Positions 51,541 to 60,815 of a DNA stretch of 64,000 nucleotides are shown here, one piece after another (position 1 is the stretch's first letter; each line of letters opens with the position of its first letter). The notes under the pieces are model-generated. The model saw nothing but the letters and a program-made list of their open reading frames with translations. It ran no database searches and was not told the origin of the DNA. The DNA comes from Palsa-892 sp035295845 (lineage in GTDB: Bacteria > Pseudomonadota > Alphaproteobacteria > Rhizobiales > Xanthobacteraceae), in the NCBI GenBank assembly GCA_035295845.1, contig DATGIF010000019.1, forward strand, positions 310,001 to 374,000, given 5' to 3'. Both the position numbers and the translations under genes were made by a program.

Positions 51541-52002
51541 ATGCCTTCCTTCCGAACGACGCGGCGGGTCAAGCACGCGGCGGCCGACATGTTCGAGCTT
51601 GTCGCCGACATCGAACGTTATCCCGAATTCGTGCCGCTCTGCGAGCGGCTCACCGTCAAGCGGCGGGCGGAGGGCGGCGAGGGCACGCAAATCCTCGTCG
51701 CCGACATGACCGTTGCCTACGGGCCCATGCGTTATACCTTCACGAGCCAGGTGACGCTCGACCGGCCGCGGCTCGCGATCCTGGTCGAATATCTCGACGG
51801 GCCGTTTCGCCAGCTTGAGAATCGCTGGCGCTTCAAGCCCGAGGACGAGACGGCTTGCACGGTCGAATTTTTCATCTGCTACGAATTTCGCTCGCGCACG
51901 CTCGGCCATCTGATGGGCGCCGTGTTCGACAAGGCGTTTCGCCGTTTCGCCGAGGCGTTCGAAACACGCGCCGACAAGCTTTACGGTTTGCGTGCACGGT
52001 GA
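51541..52002 (+). CDS. RatA/Coq10-type START-domain protein
   Basis: The 153 residues start MPSFRTTRRVKHAAADMFEL and match the polyketide cyclase/Coq10 family (FELVADIERYPEFVPLCERL, LDRPRLAILVEYLDGPFRQL, FFICYEFRSRTLGHLMGAVF). Homologues bind ubiquinone (Coq10) or inhibit ribosome assembly (RatA toxin in E. coli). The neighbour lipA is the normal context in alphaproteobacteria, where a lipid-binding role is more likely. Confidence 0.88.
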   Translation: MPSFRTTRRVKHAAADMFELVADIERYPEFVPLCERLTVKRRAEGGEGTQILVADMTVAYGPMRYTFTSQVTLDRPRLAILVEYLDGPFRQLENRWRFKPEDETACTVEFFICYEFRSRTLGHLMGAVFDKAFRRFAEAFETRADKLYGLRAR

Positions 52003-52054
52003 GCAGCGGTATGAGTAGAAACAAGATATTGGAACCGTTGAACGGGAGCTAATC

Positions 52055-52771
52055 GTGGCCGGGCGGCAGACGCACATCCATCTGACGACGCAGGCGAAGG
52101 ATTTCTGGCTCGCGCGCGGCGCCGTTCTCTTCATCGTGGCGTTGCAGCTCGGTCTCGTGAACGACCTCACCGTCGGCCCGCACTGGCTCGCGCCCGTCAT
52201 CGAGCTCGCGCTCCTCATCCCCTTGTCGGTGGCGACGGCGTGGACGCAGCGGCATGCGCGCAAGGCCTCCACGGAATCCGACTGGAAACGCGTCGGCCGC
52301 AACCGCCGCCTGATGCGGGGATTTGCGATCCCGCTTACCGCCATCGTCACGCTGATGAATTTCGGGGCGCTCGCGCGCCTAATGGCGGCGATCCTCTCCG
52401 GCCGCGCCGGCAACGGCCAGACGCTGCTTCTCGATTCGGCGAATATCTGGCTTACCAATATCGTCGTCTTCGCGCTGTGGTTCTGGGCGCTCGACCGCGG
52501 TAGTCCCGCCATAAAAGGGATGGTGAGAGACCCCCAAAACGATTTCTTTTTTCCGCAGCAACAATCGGTGCGGGACTGGCCGCCGTTCGCAAAATGGTCG
52601 CCGGGTTTTGTCGACTATCTATTCCTGGCCTTTACAAATTCGACGGCATTTTCGCCAGCCGATACGTTTCCGCTCACGGCGCGCGCGAAGCTGTTGATGA
52701 TGGCCGAAGCGATTATCTCGCTGGTGACGATCGCGCTCGTCGCCTCGCGCGCGGTTGGAATCCTGAGCTGA
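52055..52771 (+). CDS. Hypothetical integral membrane protein
   Basis: The GTG at 52055 gives 238 residues with about five membrane helices. Before the last helix, the stretch VDYLFLAFTNSTAFSPADTF plus PLTARAKLLMMAEAIISLVT resembles a two-helix ion-channel pore module (position of TVGYGD), but the selectivity motif is not present. A DUF1345-like relationship is possible. No neighbour gives a clue. Confidence 0.65.
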   Translation: MAGRQTHIHLTTQAKDFWLARGAVLFIVALQLGLVNDLTVGPHWLAPVIELALLIPLSVATAWTQRHARKASTESDWKRVGRNRRLMRGFAIPLTAIVTLMNFGALARLMAAILSGRAGNGQTLLLDSANIWLTNIVVFALWFWALDRGSPAIKGMVRDPQNDFFFPQQQSVRDWPPFAKWSPGFVDYLFLAFTNSTAFSPADTFPLTARAKLLMMAEAIISLVTIALVASRAVGILS

Positions 52772-52967
52772 GGCCGAAACACGAGGTCAGTGGCAATCCC
52801 CGCGTGCAAGATAGCGAAAATTCTTGACGAGTCGATTATCAGCGCGCGGCAAACTGGCGCGTGGTATTACGCTCGCGTGCGATTTCAATGCGTCCTGGTT
52901 CACTTCATTGCGATCATCGATGTCACGATCGCACCAACGAAAGAATCTTGAGTGAGTTGGGTGTGTT

Positions 52968-53465
52968 TCAAAGCTGCCCGATCAGCTCCTTCATCAGCGC
53001 GAGGGCCGCAAGCGCCGACAGCCTTCGCACTTCGCCGCGGCCGATATTGCCGTAGCGGCATTCGCGATGAAGGGCTTTGCCGCCGCGATGGGCAGCCGCG
53101 ATATGCACGAGGCCGACGGGCTTTTGCGGCGTGCCGCCGTCGGGTCCGGCAATGCCGGTGACCGAAAGCGCGAGATCAACGCTCGCTTTCTCGATCGCGC
53201 CCCGCGCCATGGCGCGCGCCACTTCTTCGCTGACCGCGCCCTTCGTCTCGATGAGGTCGGCGGGAACGCCGAGATCCTGGTGCTTGGCGGCGTTTGAATA
53301 GGTGACATAGCCGCGGTCGAGCACCCGCGAGGAGCCGGGTGTGGCGGTGAGTGCCGCCGCGATCAGGCCGCCGGTGCAGGATTCGGCGGTGGCGAGCGTG
53401 AGATTGCGTCCGCCGCAAAGGCCAAGCACTTCGGAAGCGGCCTCGAACAGTTCGTTGCTGATCAT
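52968..53465 (-). CDS. CinA C-terminal-domain protein (nicotinamide-nucleotide amidase)
   Basis: The 165 residues match the PncC/CinA-C family: LTLATAESCTGGLIAAALTA, YVTYSNAAKHQDLGV and LSVTGIAGPDGGTPQKPVGL. Homologues deamidate nicotinamide mononucleotide to NaMN. The N-terminal MoCF domain of full CinA is absent, which is common. It overlaps ispDF by four bases, so translation is coupled, the usual ispDF-cinA order. Confidence 0.92.
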   Translation of the reverse strand: MISNELFEAASEVLGLCGGRNLTLATAESCTGGLIAAALTATPGSSRVLDRGYVTYSNAAKHQDLGVPADLIETKGAVSEEVARAMARGAIEKASVDLALSVTGIAGPDGGTPQKPVGLVHIAAAHRGGKALHRECRYGNIGRGEVRRLSALAALALMKELIGQL

Positions 53466-54631
53466 GATGCGCTTGACGGCAAGCGGATGGTGGCGGTCGC
53501 CATCGCGGCGATGCCTTCCTTGCGGCCGATAAAGCCGAGCCCTTCGGTGGTCGTCGCCTTCACGCTCACGCGCGAGATTTCAATGCCGGTGATCGCGGCG
53601 ATCCGCGCGCGGACCGCGTCGCGATGGGGCGCGAGCTTGGGGCTTTCGCTGAGCACGGTGGCATCGAGATGCGCGATCAAGCCGCCGCGCGCCCGCACCT
53701 TGGCCGCGGCGAAGGCGAGGAACTGATCCGACGCGGCTCCGCGCCATTTCTCCTGCGAGGGCGGAAAATGATGGCCGATATCGGCCTCGCCGAGCGCGCC
53801 GAGCACCGCGTCGGTCAGCGCATGCAGGAGCACGTCGGCGTCGGAATGGCCGATCACGCCCTTGTCGTGCGGGATCGCAACGCCGCCAAGCATCACATGC
53901 TTGCCCGGACCGAAGGCGTGAACGTCAAAGCCGGTGCCGGTGCGCACATCCGTGAGCGCGCCCACCATCGCTTCGGCGCGGGCGAAGTCGTCCGCCGTGG
54001 TCAATTTGAGATTGCCGGCTTCGCCCGCGAAGGTCGTCACCGGAATGCCAGCCCATTCGGCGAGTGCCGCGTCGTCGGTGAAGTTGTCGAGACCGGCGGC
54101 GCTCGCGCGGCGATGAGCGGCGATCAACAGATCGAACGAAAACGCCTGCGGGGTTTGCACCGCGCGAAGCTCGTTGCGGTCGAGGGTGGCGACGACGTCG
54201 CCGGCGCGATCGACGCGCTTGATGGTATCGCTCAGCGCGACGACCGGAATCGCGGCGCCGCTGGCCGCGGCCGCGGCGAGCGCGCGATCGACGAGCGCCA
54301 CCGAGGCGAGGGGGCGCGCGGCGTCGTGAACGAGAACGATCGAAGGTTTCAGTTTCGCGATCGCCTCCAGGCCGGCGCGAACCGAGCGCTGGCGCGTGGC
54401 GCCGCCCGCGACCGGCGCGAGACATTTCGGCAAATCGCCGATGGCGTTCCGATAGGAATCCGCCTCGCTTAAATCGATCACCGCCTGCACCGCGTCGATC
54501 GCCGGATGCAGCGCGAACGTGCGGAGCGCGCGCGCAAGCACCGGCTCACCGAGGAGATTTTGATATTGCTTGGGCCGCGCCCCACCGGCCCGTTCGCCAC
54601 GGCCGGCCGCAACGACAATGGCCGCACGCAT
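53462..54631 (-). CDS. ispDF: Bifunctional IspD/IspF of the MEP isoprenoid pathway
   Basis: The 389 residues combine 2-C-methylerythritol 4-phosphate cytidylyltransferase (IspD, about 1-225: IVVAAGRGERAGGARPKQYQ, VLVHDAARPLAS) with the cyclodiphosphate synthase (IspF, about 230-389: GTGFDVHAFGPGKHVMLGG, GVIGHSDADVLLHALTDAVL, DIGHHFPPS, KATTTEGLGFIGRKEGIA). The fusion is typical of alphaproteobacteria. It belongs to the same pathway as dxr at the left end of the window. Confidence 0.96.
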   Translation of the reverse strand: MRAAIVVAAGRGERAGGARPKQYQNLLGEPVLARALRTFALHPAIDAVQAVIDLSEADSYRNAIGDLPKCLAPVAGGATRQRSVRAGLEAIAKLKPSIVLVHDAARPLASVALVDRALAAAAASGAAIPVVALSDTIKRVDRAGDVVATLDRNELRAVQTPQAFSFDLLIAAHRRASAAGLDNFTDDAALAEWAGIPVTTFAGEAGNLKLTTADDFARAEAMVGALTDVRTGTGFDVHAFGPGKHVMLGGVAIPHDKGVIGHSDADVLLHALTDAVLGALGEADIGHHFPPSQEKWRGAASDQFLAFAAAKVRARGGLIAHLDATVLSESPKLAPHRDAVRARIAAITGIEISRVSVKATTTEGLGFIGRKEGIAAMATATIRLPSSAS

Positions 54632-54810
54632 TCTGGTTTCTCCTCAGGATTGACGCGAAGGAAGGCAATCCTCGCCACCGTAAACCAAGCTGTGATTTGT
54701 GCCCGCTGCAGCGCAATAAAATCCTTGCGCACCTGACACAATTGATTAAGATATAAGCATCTGTCGCCCAGCCCATTTTGTGAGCAGGCGACAGAAGGGG
54801 CAAATTTTAT

Positions 54811-55833
54811 ATGCCTGGCAACGGGTTATTTGCAGTCGGTCCATTTCGCTTAGCGAACCGCGCTTTTCTTGCGCCCATGGCTGGTATTACAGATTTGCCG
54901 TTTAGGCAGATGGCCATGCGCTTCGGCGCGGGCCTTGTCGTCTCGGAAATGATCGCCAGCGAATGGCTCGCCGACGGCGACCCCGCCGCACGCTTGCGGG
55001 TCGAAGGCGAGGGCGCGGGCCTGCATGTGGTGCAGCTCGCCGGCTGCGAAGCGCGCTGGCTCGCGGAAGGCGCGCGCATTGCCGAGCATGTCGGCGCAAG
55101 CATCATCGACATCAATATGGGTTGCCCGGCCAAGCGCGTGACCACGGGCGAGGCGGGGGCGGCGCTCCTGCGCAATCTCGACCATGCACTTTCGCTGATC
55201 GAAGCCGTTGTCGGCGCGGTGGGCATTCCGGTCACGCTCAAGATGCGGCTCGGATGGGATGAACATTCCATCGTGGCGCCGGAGCTCGCGCGGCGCGCCG
55301 AAGCCGCGGGCGTTGCGCTCATCAGCGTTCACGGCCGCACGCGCGCGCAGTTCTACGAAGGGCGGGCGGATTGGAACGCGATCGCCCGCGTAAAAGCCGC
55401 CGTGAACATTCCGCTCGCCGCCAATGGCGATCTTGCGCGCTACGAAGATGCGACCGAAATACTCGCCGCCTCGCGCGCCGACGCGGTGATGATCGGCCGC
55501 GCGGCGCGTGGAAGGCCGTGGTTCGTGGGCCAGATCGGACATTTCCTGACGAGCGGGGAAAAGCTTGCCGAGCCGCCGCTCGCCGTGCAGCGCGACGTGC
55601 TGATCGAACTCTACGAGGGATGGCTTTCGCATTACGGGCGCGCCCGCGGCCTGCGCGAGGCGCGCAAGCATATCGGCTGGGCGCTGGAAGCGGCGGCCGC
55701 GCGTTTCATCGAAACCACTCGCGGCTGGACCAAGGAATGGCGCGCGCGCCTGCTCGCTGAAACGGAACCAAGCCAAGTTACCCGCGGCATTCACGACGCC
55801 TATGACGACATCGGCTGGAAGGTCGCGGCATGA
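54811..55833 (+). CDS. dusB: tRNA-dihydrouridine synthase (DusB-type)
   Basis: FMN enzyme that reduces uridine to dihydrouridine in tRNA. The 340 residues contain APMAGITDLPFRQMAMRFGA, the catalytic cysteine in INMGCPAKRVTTGEAGA, VHGRTRAQFYEGRADW, NGDLARYEDATEIL and MIGRAARGRPWFVGQI. It overlaps ntrB by four bases, the conserved dusB-ntrB pairing of alphaproteobacteria. Confidence 0.96.
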   Translation: MPGNGLFAVGPFRLANRAFLAPMAGITDLPFRQMAMRFGAGLVVSEMIASEWLADGDPAARLRVEGEGAGLHVVQLAGCEARWLAEGARIAEHVGASIIDINMGCPAKRVTTGEAGAALLRNLDHALSLIEAVVGAVGIPVTLKMRLGWDEHSIVAPELARRAEAAGVALISVHGRTRAQFYEGRADWNAIARVKAAVNIPLAANGDLARYEDATEILAASRADAVMIGRAARGRPWFVGQIGHFLTSGEKLAEPPLAVQRDVLIELYEGWLSHYGRARGLREARKHIGWALEAAAARFIETTRGWTKEWRARLLAETEPSQVTRGIHDAYDDIGWKVAA

Positions 55834-56972
55834 GCATGAGCAAGTCTCGGGTCGAGCGGCCGGCGGCGGCGAGTATTCACTCGGCCGATGCGGTATTGAA
55901 CGCGCTGCCGCATACGGTAGTGACGGTGGGAGCCAACGGGCATATCGCCGAGGCCAACGCGGCGGCGGAAGCGTTCTTTCAATCGAGCCTGCCGGTCCTC
56001 CGCCGCCATCCGATCCAGGAATTCGTGCCGTTCGGCAGCCCCTTGCTTGCCCTGGTCGAGCAGGTGCGCGCGCGCGGCGCGCCGGTCAACGAATATCGCG
56101 TTGATCTCGGCACCCCGCGCAATGGCGGCGAACGCATCGTGGATCTTCATGTGGCGCCGATGCCGGAGCAGCCAGGTTATGTCGTGGTGGTGCTGCAGGA
56201 GCGCTCGATCGCCGACAAGATCGATCGCCAGCTCACGCATCGGGGGGCAGCCCGCTCGGTGATTGCGCTTGCGGCCATGCTCGCGCACGAGATCAAAAAT
56301 CCGCTTTCCGGCATTCGCGGCGCCGCGCAGCTTCTCGAGCAATCGGCCGAAGACCAGGACCGGGTGCTGACAAGGCTGATCTGCGACGAAGCCGACCGCA
56401 TCGTGAAGCTCGTCGACCGCATGGAGGTCTTCGCCGATGAACGGCCGGTCGAGCGGGAAGCCGTCAACATTCATTCTGTGCTCGAACATGTGAAGCGGCT
56501 CGGGCAATCGGGTTTCGCCCGCAAGATCAAGATCGTCGAGGAATACGATCCGTCGCTGCCGCCCGTGCTCGCGAGCCGTGATCAGCTGGTGCAGGTCTTC
56601 CTCAACCTCGTGAAGAACGCGGCCGAAGCGATCGGTGACGCGGGCGACGGCGAAATCCGCCTCACCACCGCGTTCCGGCCCGGCGTGCGCCTCACGGTGC
56701 CGGGCTCGTCCATGCGCGTCGGGCTGCCGCTCGAATTTTGCGTCATCGACAACGGGCCGGGCGTACCCGAGGACCTGATGCCGCATCTGTTCGATCCGTT
56801 CGTCACCACCAAGCCCACCGGCAGCGGGCTCGGGCTTGCGCTCGTCGCCAAGATCGTCGGCGACCATGGCGGCATCGTCGAATGCGACAGCCAGCCCAGC
56901 CGCACCGTCTTCCGCGTGCTGATGCCGATGTATAGCGGCGAGGAAGCAACCATGCAGGCGGCGGAGCACTGA
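55830..56972 (+). CDS. ntrB: Nitrogen regulation sensor kinase NtrB
   Basis: Kinase that phosphorylates NtrC when nitrogen is short, under control of PII proteins. The ATG at 55830 overlaps the dusB end. The 380 residues contain a PAS domain (about 20-125), the H-box with H153 in LAMLAHEIKNPLSG-type sequence (AAMLAHEIKNPLSGIRGAAQ) and an ATPase domain with N-box NLVKNAAEAIGD, GPGVPEDLMPHLFDP and GSGLGLALVAKIV. No membrane helix, as expected for soluble NtrB. ntrC starts one base after its stop. Confidence 0.95.
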   Translation: MSMSKSRVERPAAASIHSADAVLNALPHTVVTVGANGHIAEANAAAEAFFQSSLPVLRRHPIQEFVPFGSPLLALVEQVRARGAPVNEYRVDLGTPRNGGERIVDLHVAPMPEQPGYVVVVLQERSIADKIDRQLTHRGAARSVIALAAMLAHEIKNPLSGIRGAAQLLEQSAEDQDRVLTRLICDEADRIVKLVDRMEVFADERPVEREAVNIHSVLEHVKRLGQSGFARKIKIVEEYDPSLPPVLASRDQLVQVFLNLVKNAAEAIGDAGDGEIRLTTAFRPGVRLTVPGSSMRVGLPLEFCVIDNGPGVPEDLMPHLFDPFVTTKPTGSGLGLALVAKIVGDHGGIVECDSQPSRTVFRVLMPMYSGEEATMQAAEH

Positions 56973-56973
56973 G

Positions 56974-58416
56974 ATGCCGGCAGGAAGCATCCTCGTCGCC
57001 GACGACGACGCCGCCATCCGCACGGTGCTGAACCAGGCGCTGTCGCGGGCCGGCTACGAAGTGCGCTCGTGCAGCAACGCCGCGACGCTGTGGCGCTGGG
57101 TTTCGCAAGGCGACGGCGATCTCGTGATCACCGACGTGGTGATGCCCGACGAAAACGCCTTCGACCTCTTGCCGCGGATCAAGAAGGCGCGCCCCGATCT
57201 TCCGATCATCATCATGAGCGCGCAGAACAACTTCATGACCGCGATCCGGGCCTCGGAACGCGGCGCCTATGAATACTTGCCGAAGCCCTTCGACCTGAAG
57301 GAACTGATCGCGATCGTCGGGCGCGCGCTGGCCGAGCCCAAGCGCAACGAGGCGGTGCCGCCCAAGCTCGAGGAGGCGGAAGGCATTCCGCTCGTCGGCC
57401 GCTCGCCCGCGATGCAGGAGATCTACCGCTTGCTCGCGCGGCTGATGCAAACCGACCTCACGGTGATGATCTCGGGCGAATCCGGCACCGGCAAGGAACT
57501 GGTGGCCCGCGCGCTGCACGATTACGGCAAGCGCCGCGACGGCCCGTTCGTGCCGATCAACATGGCGGCGATCCCGCGCGATCTGATCGAGTCCGAACTC
57601 TTCGGCCACGAAAAGGGCGCGTTCACCGGCGCGCAGGCGCGGAGTTCCGGCCGCTTCGAACAGGCCGAAGGCGGCACGCTCTTCCTCGACGAAATCGGCG
57701 ACATGCCGATGGAAGCGCAGACGCGCCTTCTCCGCGTCCTGCAGCAGGGCGAATACACGACCGTCGGAGGCCGCACGCCGATCAAGACCGACGTGCGCAT
57801 CATCGCCGCCACCAACAAGGACTTGCGCATCCTCATCCAGCAGGGGCTGTTCCGCGAAGACTTGTTTTTCCGCCTCAACGTCGTGCCGCTGCGGCTGCCG
57901 CCGCTCCGCGAGCGGAGCGAAGACATCCCCGATCTCGTGCGCCACTTCTTCGCGCTCGCCGAACGCGAAGGCTTGCCGCGAAAGCAAATCGAGCCCGCGG
58001 CGCTGGAGCGCGTGAAGCGCTATCGCTGGCCGGGCAATATTCGCGAACTCGAAAACCTCGTGCGGCGGCTCGCAGCCCTTTACCCGCAGGAGATAATCAG
58101 CGCGGGCATCGTGGAAGCCGAGCTTGCGCAGCCGGCGGCCACGGCGCCGGACGCCGAGCGCACCGAAGAGACGCTTTCCGCTTCCGTCGAGCGGCATCTT
58201 GCCCGCTACTTCTCGGGCTTCAGCGGCGATACCTTGCCGCCGCCAGGCCTCTATCACCGCATCCTGAAGGAGGTGGAGGGGCCATTGGTGACGGCAGCAC
58301 TCGCCGCGACCCGGGGCAATCAGATCAAAGCCGCGGAGCTTCTGGGGGTTAACCGCAATACCTTGCGCAAGAAGATCCGCGATCTCGATGTTCAGGTGAT
58401 CCGCACCGGCCGTTAA
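56974..58416 (+). CDS. ntrC: Nitrogen regulator NtrC (sigma-54 activator)
   Basis: Phosphorylated by NtrB, it activates sigma-54 promoters of nitrogen-assimilation genes. The 480 residues contain a receiver domain with D54 (VITDVVMPDENAFDLLP), an AAA+ domain with GESGTGKELVARALHDYGKR and the sigma-54 contact loop ELFGHEKGAFTGAQARSSG, GGTLFLDEIGDMPMEAQTRL, and a Fis-type HTH (TRGNQIKAAELLGVNRNTLR). Confidence 0.96.
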   Translation: MPAGSILVADDDAAIRTVLNQALSRAGYEVRSCSNAATLWRWVSQGDGDLVITDVVMPDENAFDLLPRIKKARPDLPIIIMSAQNNFMTAIRASERGAYEYLPKPFDLKELIAIVGRALAEPKRNEAVPPKLEEAEGIPLVGRSPAMQEIYRLLARLMQTDLTVMISGESGTGKELVARALHDYGKRRDGPFVPINMAAIPRDLIESELFGHEKGAFTGAQARSSGRFEQAEGGTLFLDEIGDMPMEAQTRLLRVLQQGEYTTVGGRTPIKTDVRIIAATNKDLRILIQQGLFREDLFFRLNVVPLRLPPLRERSEDIPDLVRHFFALAEREGLPRKQIEPAALERVKRYRWPGNIRELENLVRRLAALYPQEIISAGIVEAELAQPAATAPDAERTEETLSASVERHLARYFSGFSGDTLPPPGLYHRILKEVEGPLVTAALAATRGNQIKAAELLGVNRNTLRKKIRDLDVQVIRTGR

Positions 58417-58526
58417 TAGACCGAGGCACCCTATGGCGCCGCCGGGCTGAATCTGTCACATTTTTGCACCAGTGTTGTAGGAAGGCATCAGTCCCGCCTA
58501 TTCCGGCCGGTTTTGATGGGCTGCGT

Positions 58527-60812
58527 ATGTCCGAATCCGTCGCAAAATCGCCGCCCGTGGCCATTTCGCCGCCTTTCCCGCGGCCTCCGCGCACCTTTAG
58601 GGGGTACCTGGCACCAGCGGTCGTGGTCCTGGCGCTGTTGTCGGCGCTCGTCACCTTTCTGGTTCTCACAGGCCTCACGGCCATCGTGCCGACCCATGAG
58701 GTCGTGGTTTCGGTGTTGCTGGCCAACGCCACCATGGTGGCCGTGCTCCTTGGCATCGTCGCCTGGGGGTTCTTCGACATCGTACGGGCGCGCCGGAAGG
58801 GGCGCGCTGGCGCGCGGCTGCATGTCCGCATCGCCTTGATGTTCGGCCTCGTGTCGGCGGTGCCGGCGATCCTCGTCGCCATTATCGCCTCGATCACGCT
58901 CGAGCGCGGTCTCGATCGCTGGTTCTCGACGCGCACGCGCGAGATCATCAACAGCTCGTCGAGCATCGCGCAAACCTATGTGCGCGAACACGCTTTTGGA
59001 ATCCGCGCCGATGCCACCGCGATGGCAGACGATCTGTCACGTTTGCGCAGCATGCATGACGAGAATCTCACCCATTTCCGCGAGATTCTCACCGCCCAGG
59101 CTTCGATCCGCGGGCTTCCCGTCACCCTGATGATTCACGGCAATGCCTCAGTCATGGAACGCGCCGACATCGACGTGAGCAAACAGGCGCAAGTTCCGGG
59201 CAATCTCGCGGTGACGCATGCGACCATCGACCGGCCCATCATTTATTTCTCCGACAACGCCGACTTCGTCGCCGCCATCGTGCCGATACAGAATTTCGAC
59301 GACGCCTATCTTTATGTCGCGCGGCCGATCGATCCCAAGATGCTGCAATATCTGAGTTCGACGCAGGCCGCGGTCGCCGAATATTCGAGCATGGAGGACC
59401 GCCGTTTCGGCGTCCAAGTCGCCTTCGCGCTGATGTACGCGGTGATCGCGCTGATCCTCCTGTTGTCCTCGGTCTGGCTCGGGTTGAATTTCGCCAACTG
59501 GCTCGTCGCCCCGATCCGCCGCCTGATCGGCGCCGCCGATCTCGTCGCCTCGGGCAATCTCGACGTCAAGGTTCCGCTGCGGCGAAACGAAGGAGACCTC
59601 GCCAATCTCAGCGAGAGCTTCAACAAGATGACGCAAGAGCTCCGCTCCCAGCACGAGGACCTCGTCGGCGCGCGCGACCAGATCGATCAGCGCCGCCGTT
59701 TCACCGAAGCGGTGCTTTCGGGCGTGGGCTCAGGCGTCATCGGCCTCGACACCAAAGGCCGCGTCACCATCATCAACCGCTCCGCTGAGCGGTTGCTCAA
59801 CCAATCCGGCGCGGATTTCATCGGGGCTGCGATCGGCGAGCAAATTCTCGAAATCGCGCCGCTCGTCGAAAAAGCGCTTGCCGGCGAGGAGCGCGTGAAC
59901 GGCACGATCAAACTCATGCGGGGAGGGCGCGAGCGCACGATCAACGTTCGGGTGACGACGGAATCTTCGCCCGAGTCGGAGCACGGCTATGTGGTCACGC
60001 TCGACGACATCACCGAGCTCGTTTCGGCGCAGCGCACCTCGGCCTGGGCCGACGTTGCGCGCCGCATCGCCCACGAGATCAAGAATCCGCTGACCCCCAT
60101 TCAGCTTTCGGCGGAGCGGCTCAGGCGCAAATACGGAAAAGTGCTCGCCAATGACCGCGAGATTTTCGAGCAATGCACGCAGACGATCATCCGCCAGGTC
60201 GGCGACATCGGCAGAATGGTCGACGAGTTCTCCACCTTCGCCCGCACGCCTAAGCCGGTGGTGGAGACACAGGACCTTGCCGAAACCGTGCGGCAGGTCG
60301 TCTTTCTCATGCGCGTCGGCCATCCCGAGATCCATTTCGAGGTCGAATTGCCGCCGGCGCCGCTACAGGCGCGTTTCGATCGCCGGCTGATATCGCAGGG
60401 GCTCACCAACATCATCAAGAACGCGGTCGAGGCGATCGAGGCGCTGCCGGCCGCCGAGGGCGGCAAAGGCAAGGGACGCATCATCGTCCACGCCGCGCGC
60501 GAAGGCGCGTTCGCCGTCGTCGACGTCGTCGACAATGGCATCGGCTTGCCGCGCGAAAACCGCGAGCGCTTGCTCGAGCCCTATGTCACGACGCGCGAGA
60601 AGGGGACCGGGCTCGGGCTCGCCATCGTCGGCAAGATTCTCGAGGAGCACGGCGGCAGGATCGAATTGCGCGACGCGCCCGCCGTCGATGAAGGCGGCCA
60701 CGGCGCCTGGATCAGATTGAGCTTCGCGATCGAGGGCGCGCCGCAAAACGAGCGCGCCGAAAGCAAGGAAGAAAAACAAGCGCAGGACAACAAGCAGGCG
60801 TTCACGGCATAA
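58527..60812 (+). CDS. ntrY: Nitrogen regulation sensor kinase NtrY
   Basis: Membrane sensor kinase paired with NtrX. The ATG at 58527 gives 761 residues; the frame could open at a TTG at 58464. Three N-terminal membrane helices (about 28-100) are followed by a large periplasmic loop, a fourth helix near 305-325, a HAMP domain (SVWLGLNFANWLVAPIRRL), a PAS domain (AVLSGVGSGVIGLDTKGRVT), the H-box WADVARRIAHEIKNPLTPIQ and an ATPase domain (GTGLGLAIVGKILEEHGGRI). It ends 3 bases before ntrX. Confidence 0.94.
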   Translation: MSESVAKSPPVAISPPFPRPPRTFRGYLAPAVVVLALLSALVTFLVLTGLTAIVPTHEVVVSVLLANATMVAVLLGIVAWGFFDIVRARRKGRAGARLHVRIALMFGLVSAVPAILVAIIASITLERGLDRWFSTRTREIINSSSSIAQTYVREHAFGIRADATAMADDLSRLRSMHDENLTHFREILTAQASIRGLPVTLMIHGNASVMERADIDVSKQAQVPGNLAVTHATIDRPIIYFSDNADFVAAIVPIQNFDDAYLYVARPIDPKMLQYLSSTQAAVAEYSSMEDRRFGVQVAFALMYAVIALILLLSSVWLGLNFANWLVAPIRRLIGAADLVASGNLDVKVPLRRNEGDLANLSESFNKMTQELRSQHEDLVGARDQIDQRRRFTEAVLSGVGSGVIGLDTKGRVTIINRSAERLLNQSGADFIGAAIGEQILEIAPLVEKALAGEERVNGTIKLMRGGRERTINVRVTTESSPESEHGYVVTLDDITELVSAQRTSAWADVARRIAHEIKNPLTPIQLSAERLRRKYGKVLANDREIFEQCTQTIIRQVGDIGRMVDEFSTFARTPKPVVETQDLAETVRQVVFLMRVGHPEIHFEVELPPAPLQARFDRRLISQGLTNIIKNAVEAIEALPAAEGGKGKGRIIVHAAREGAFAVVDVVDNGIGLPRENRERLLEPYVTTREKGTGLGLAIVGKILEEHGGRIELRDAPAVDEGGHGAWIRLSFAIEGAPQNERAESKEEKQAQDNKQAFTA

Positions 60813-60815
60813 ATC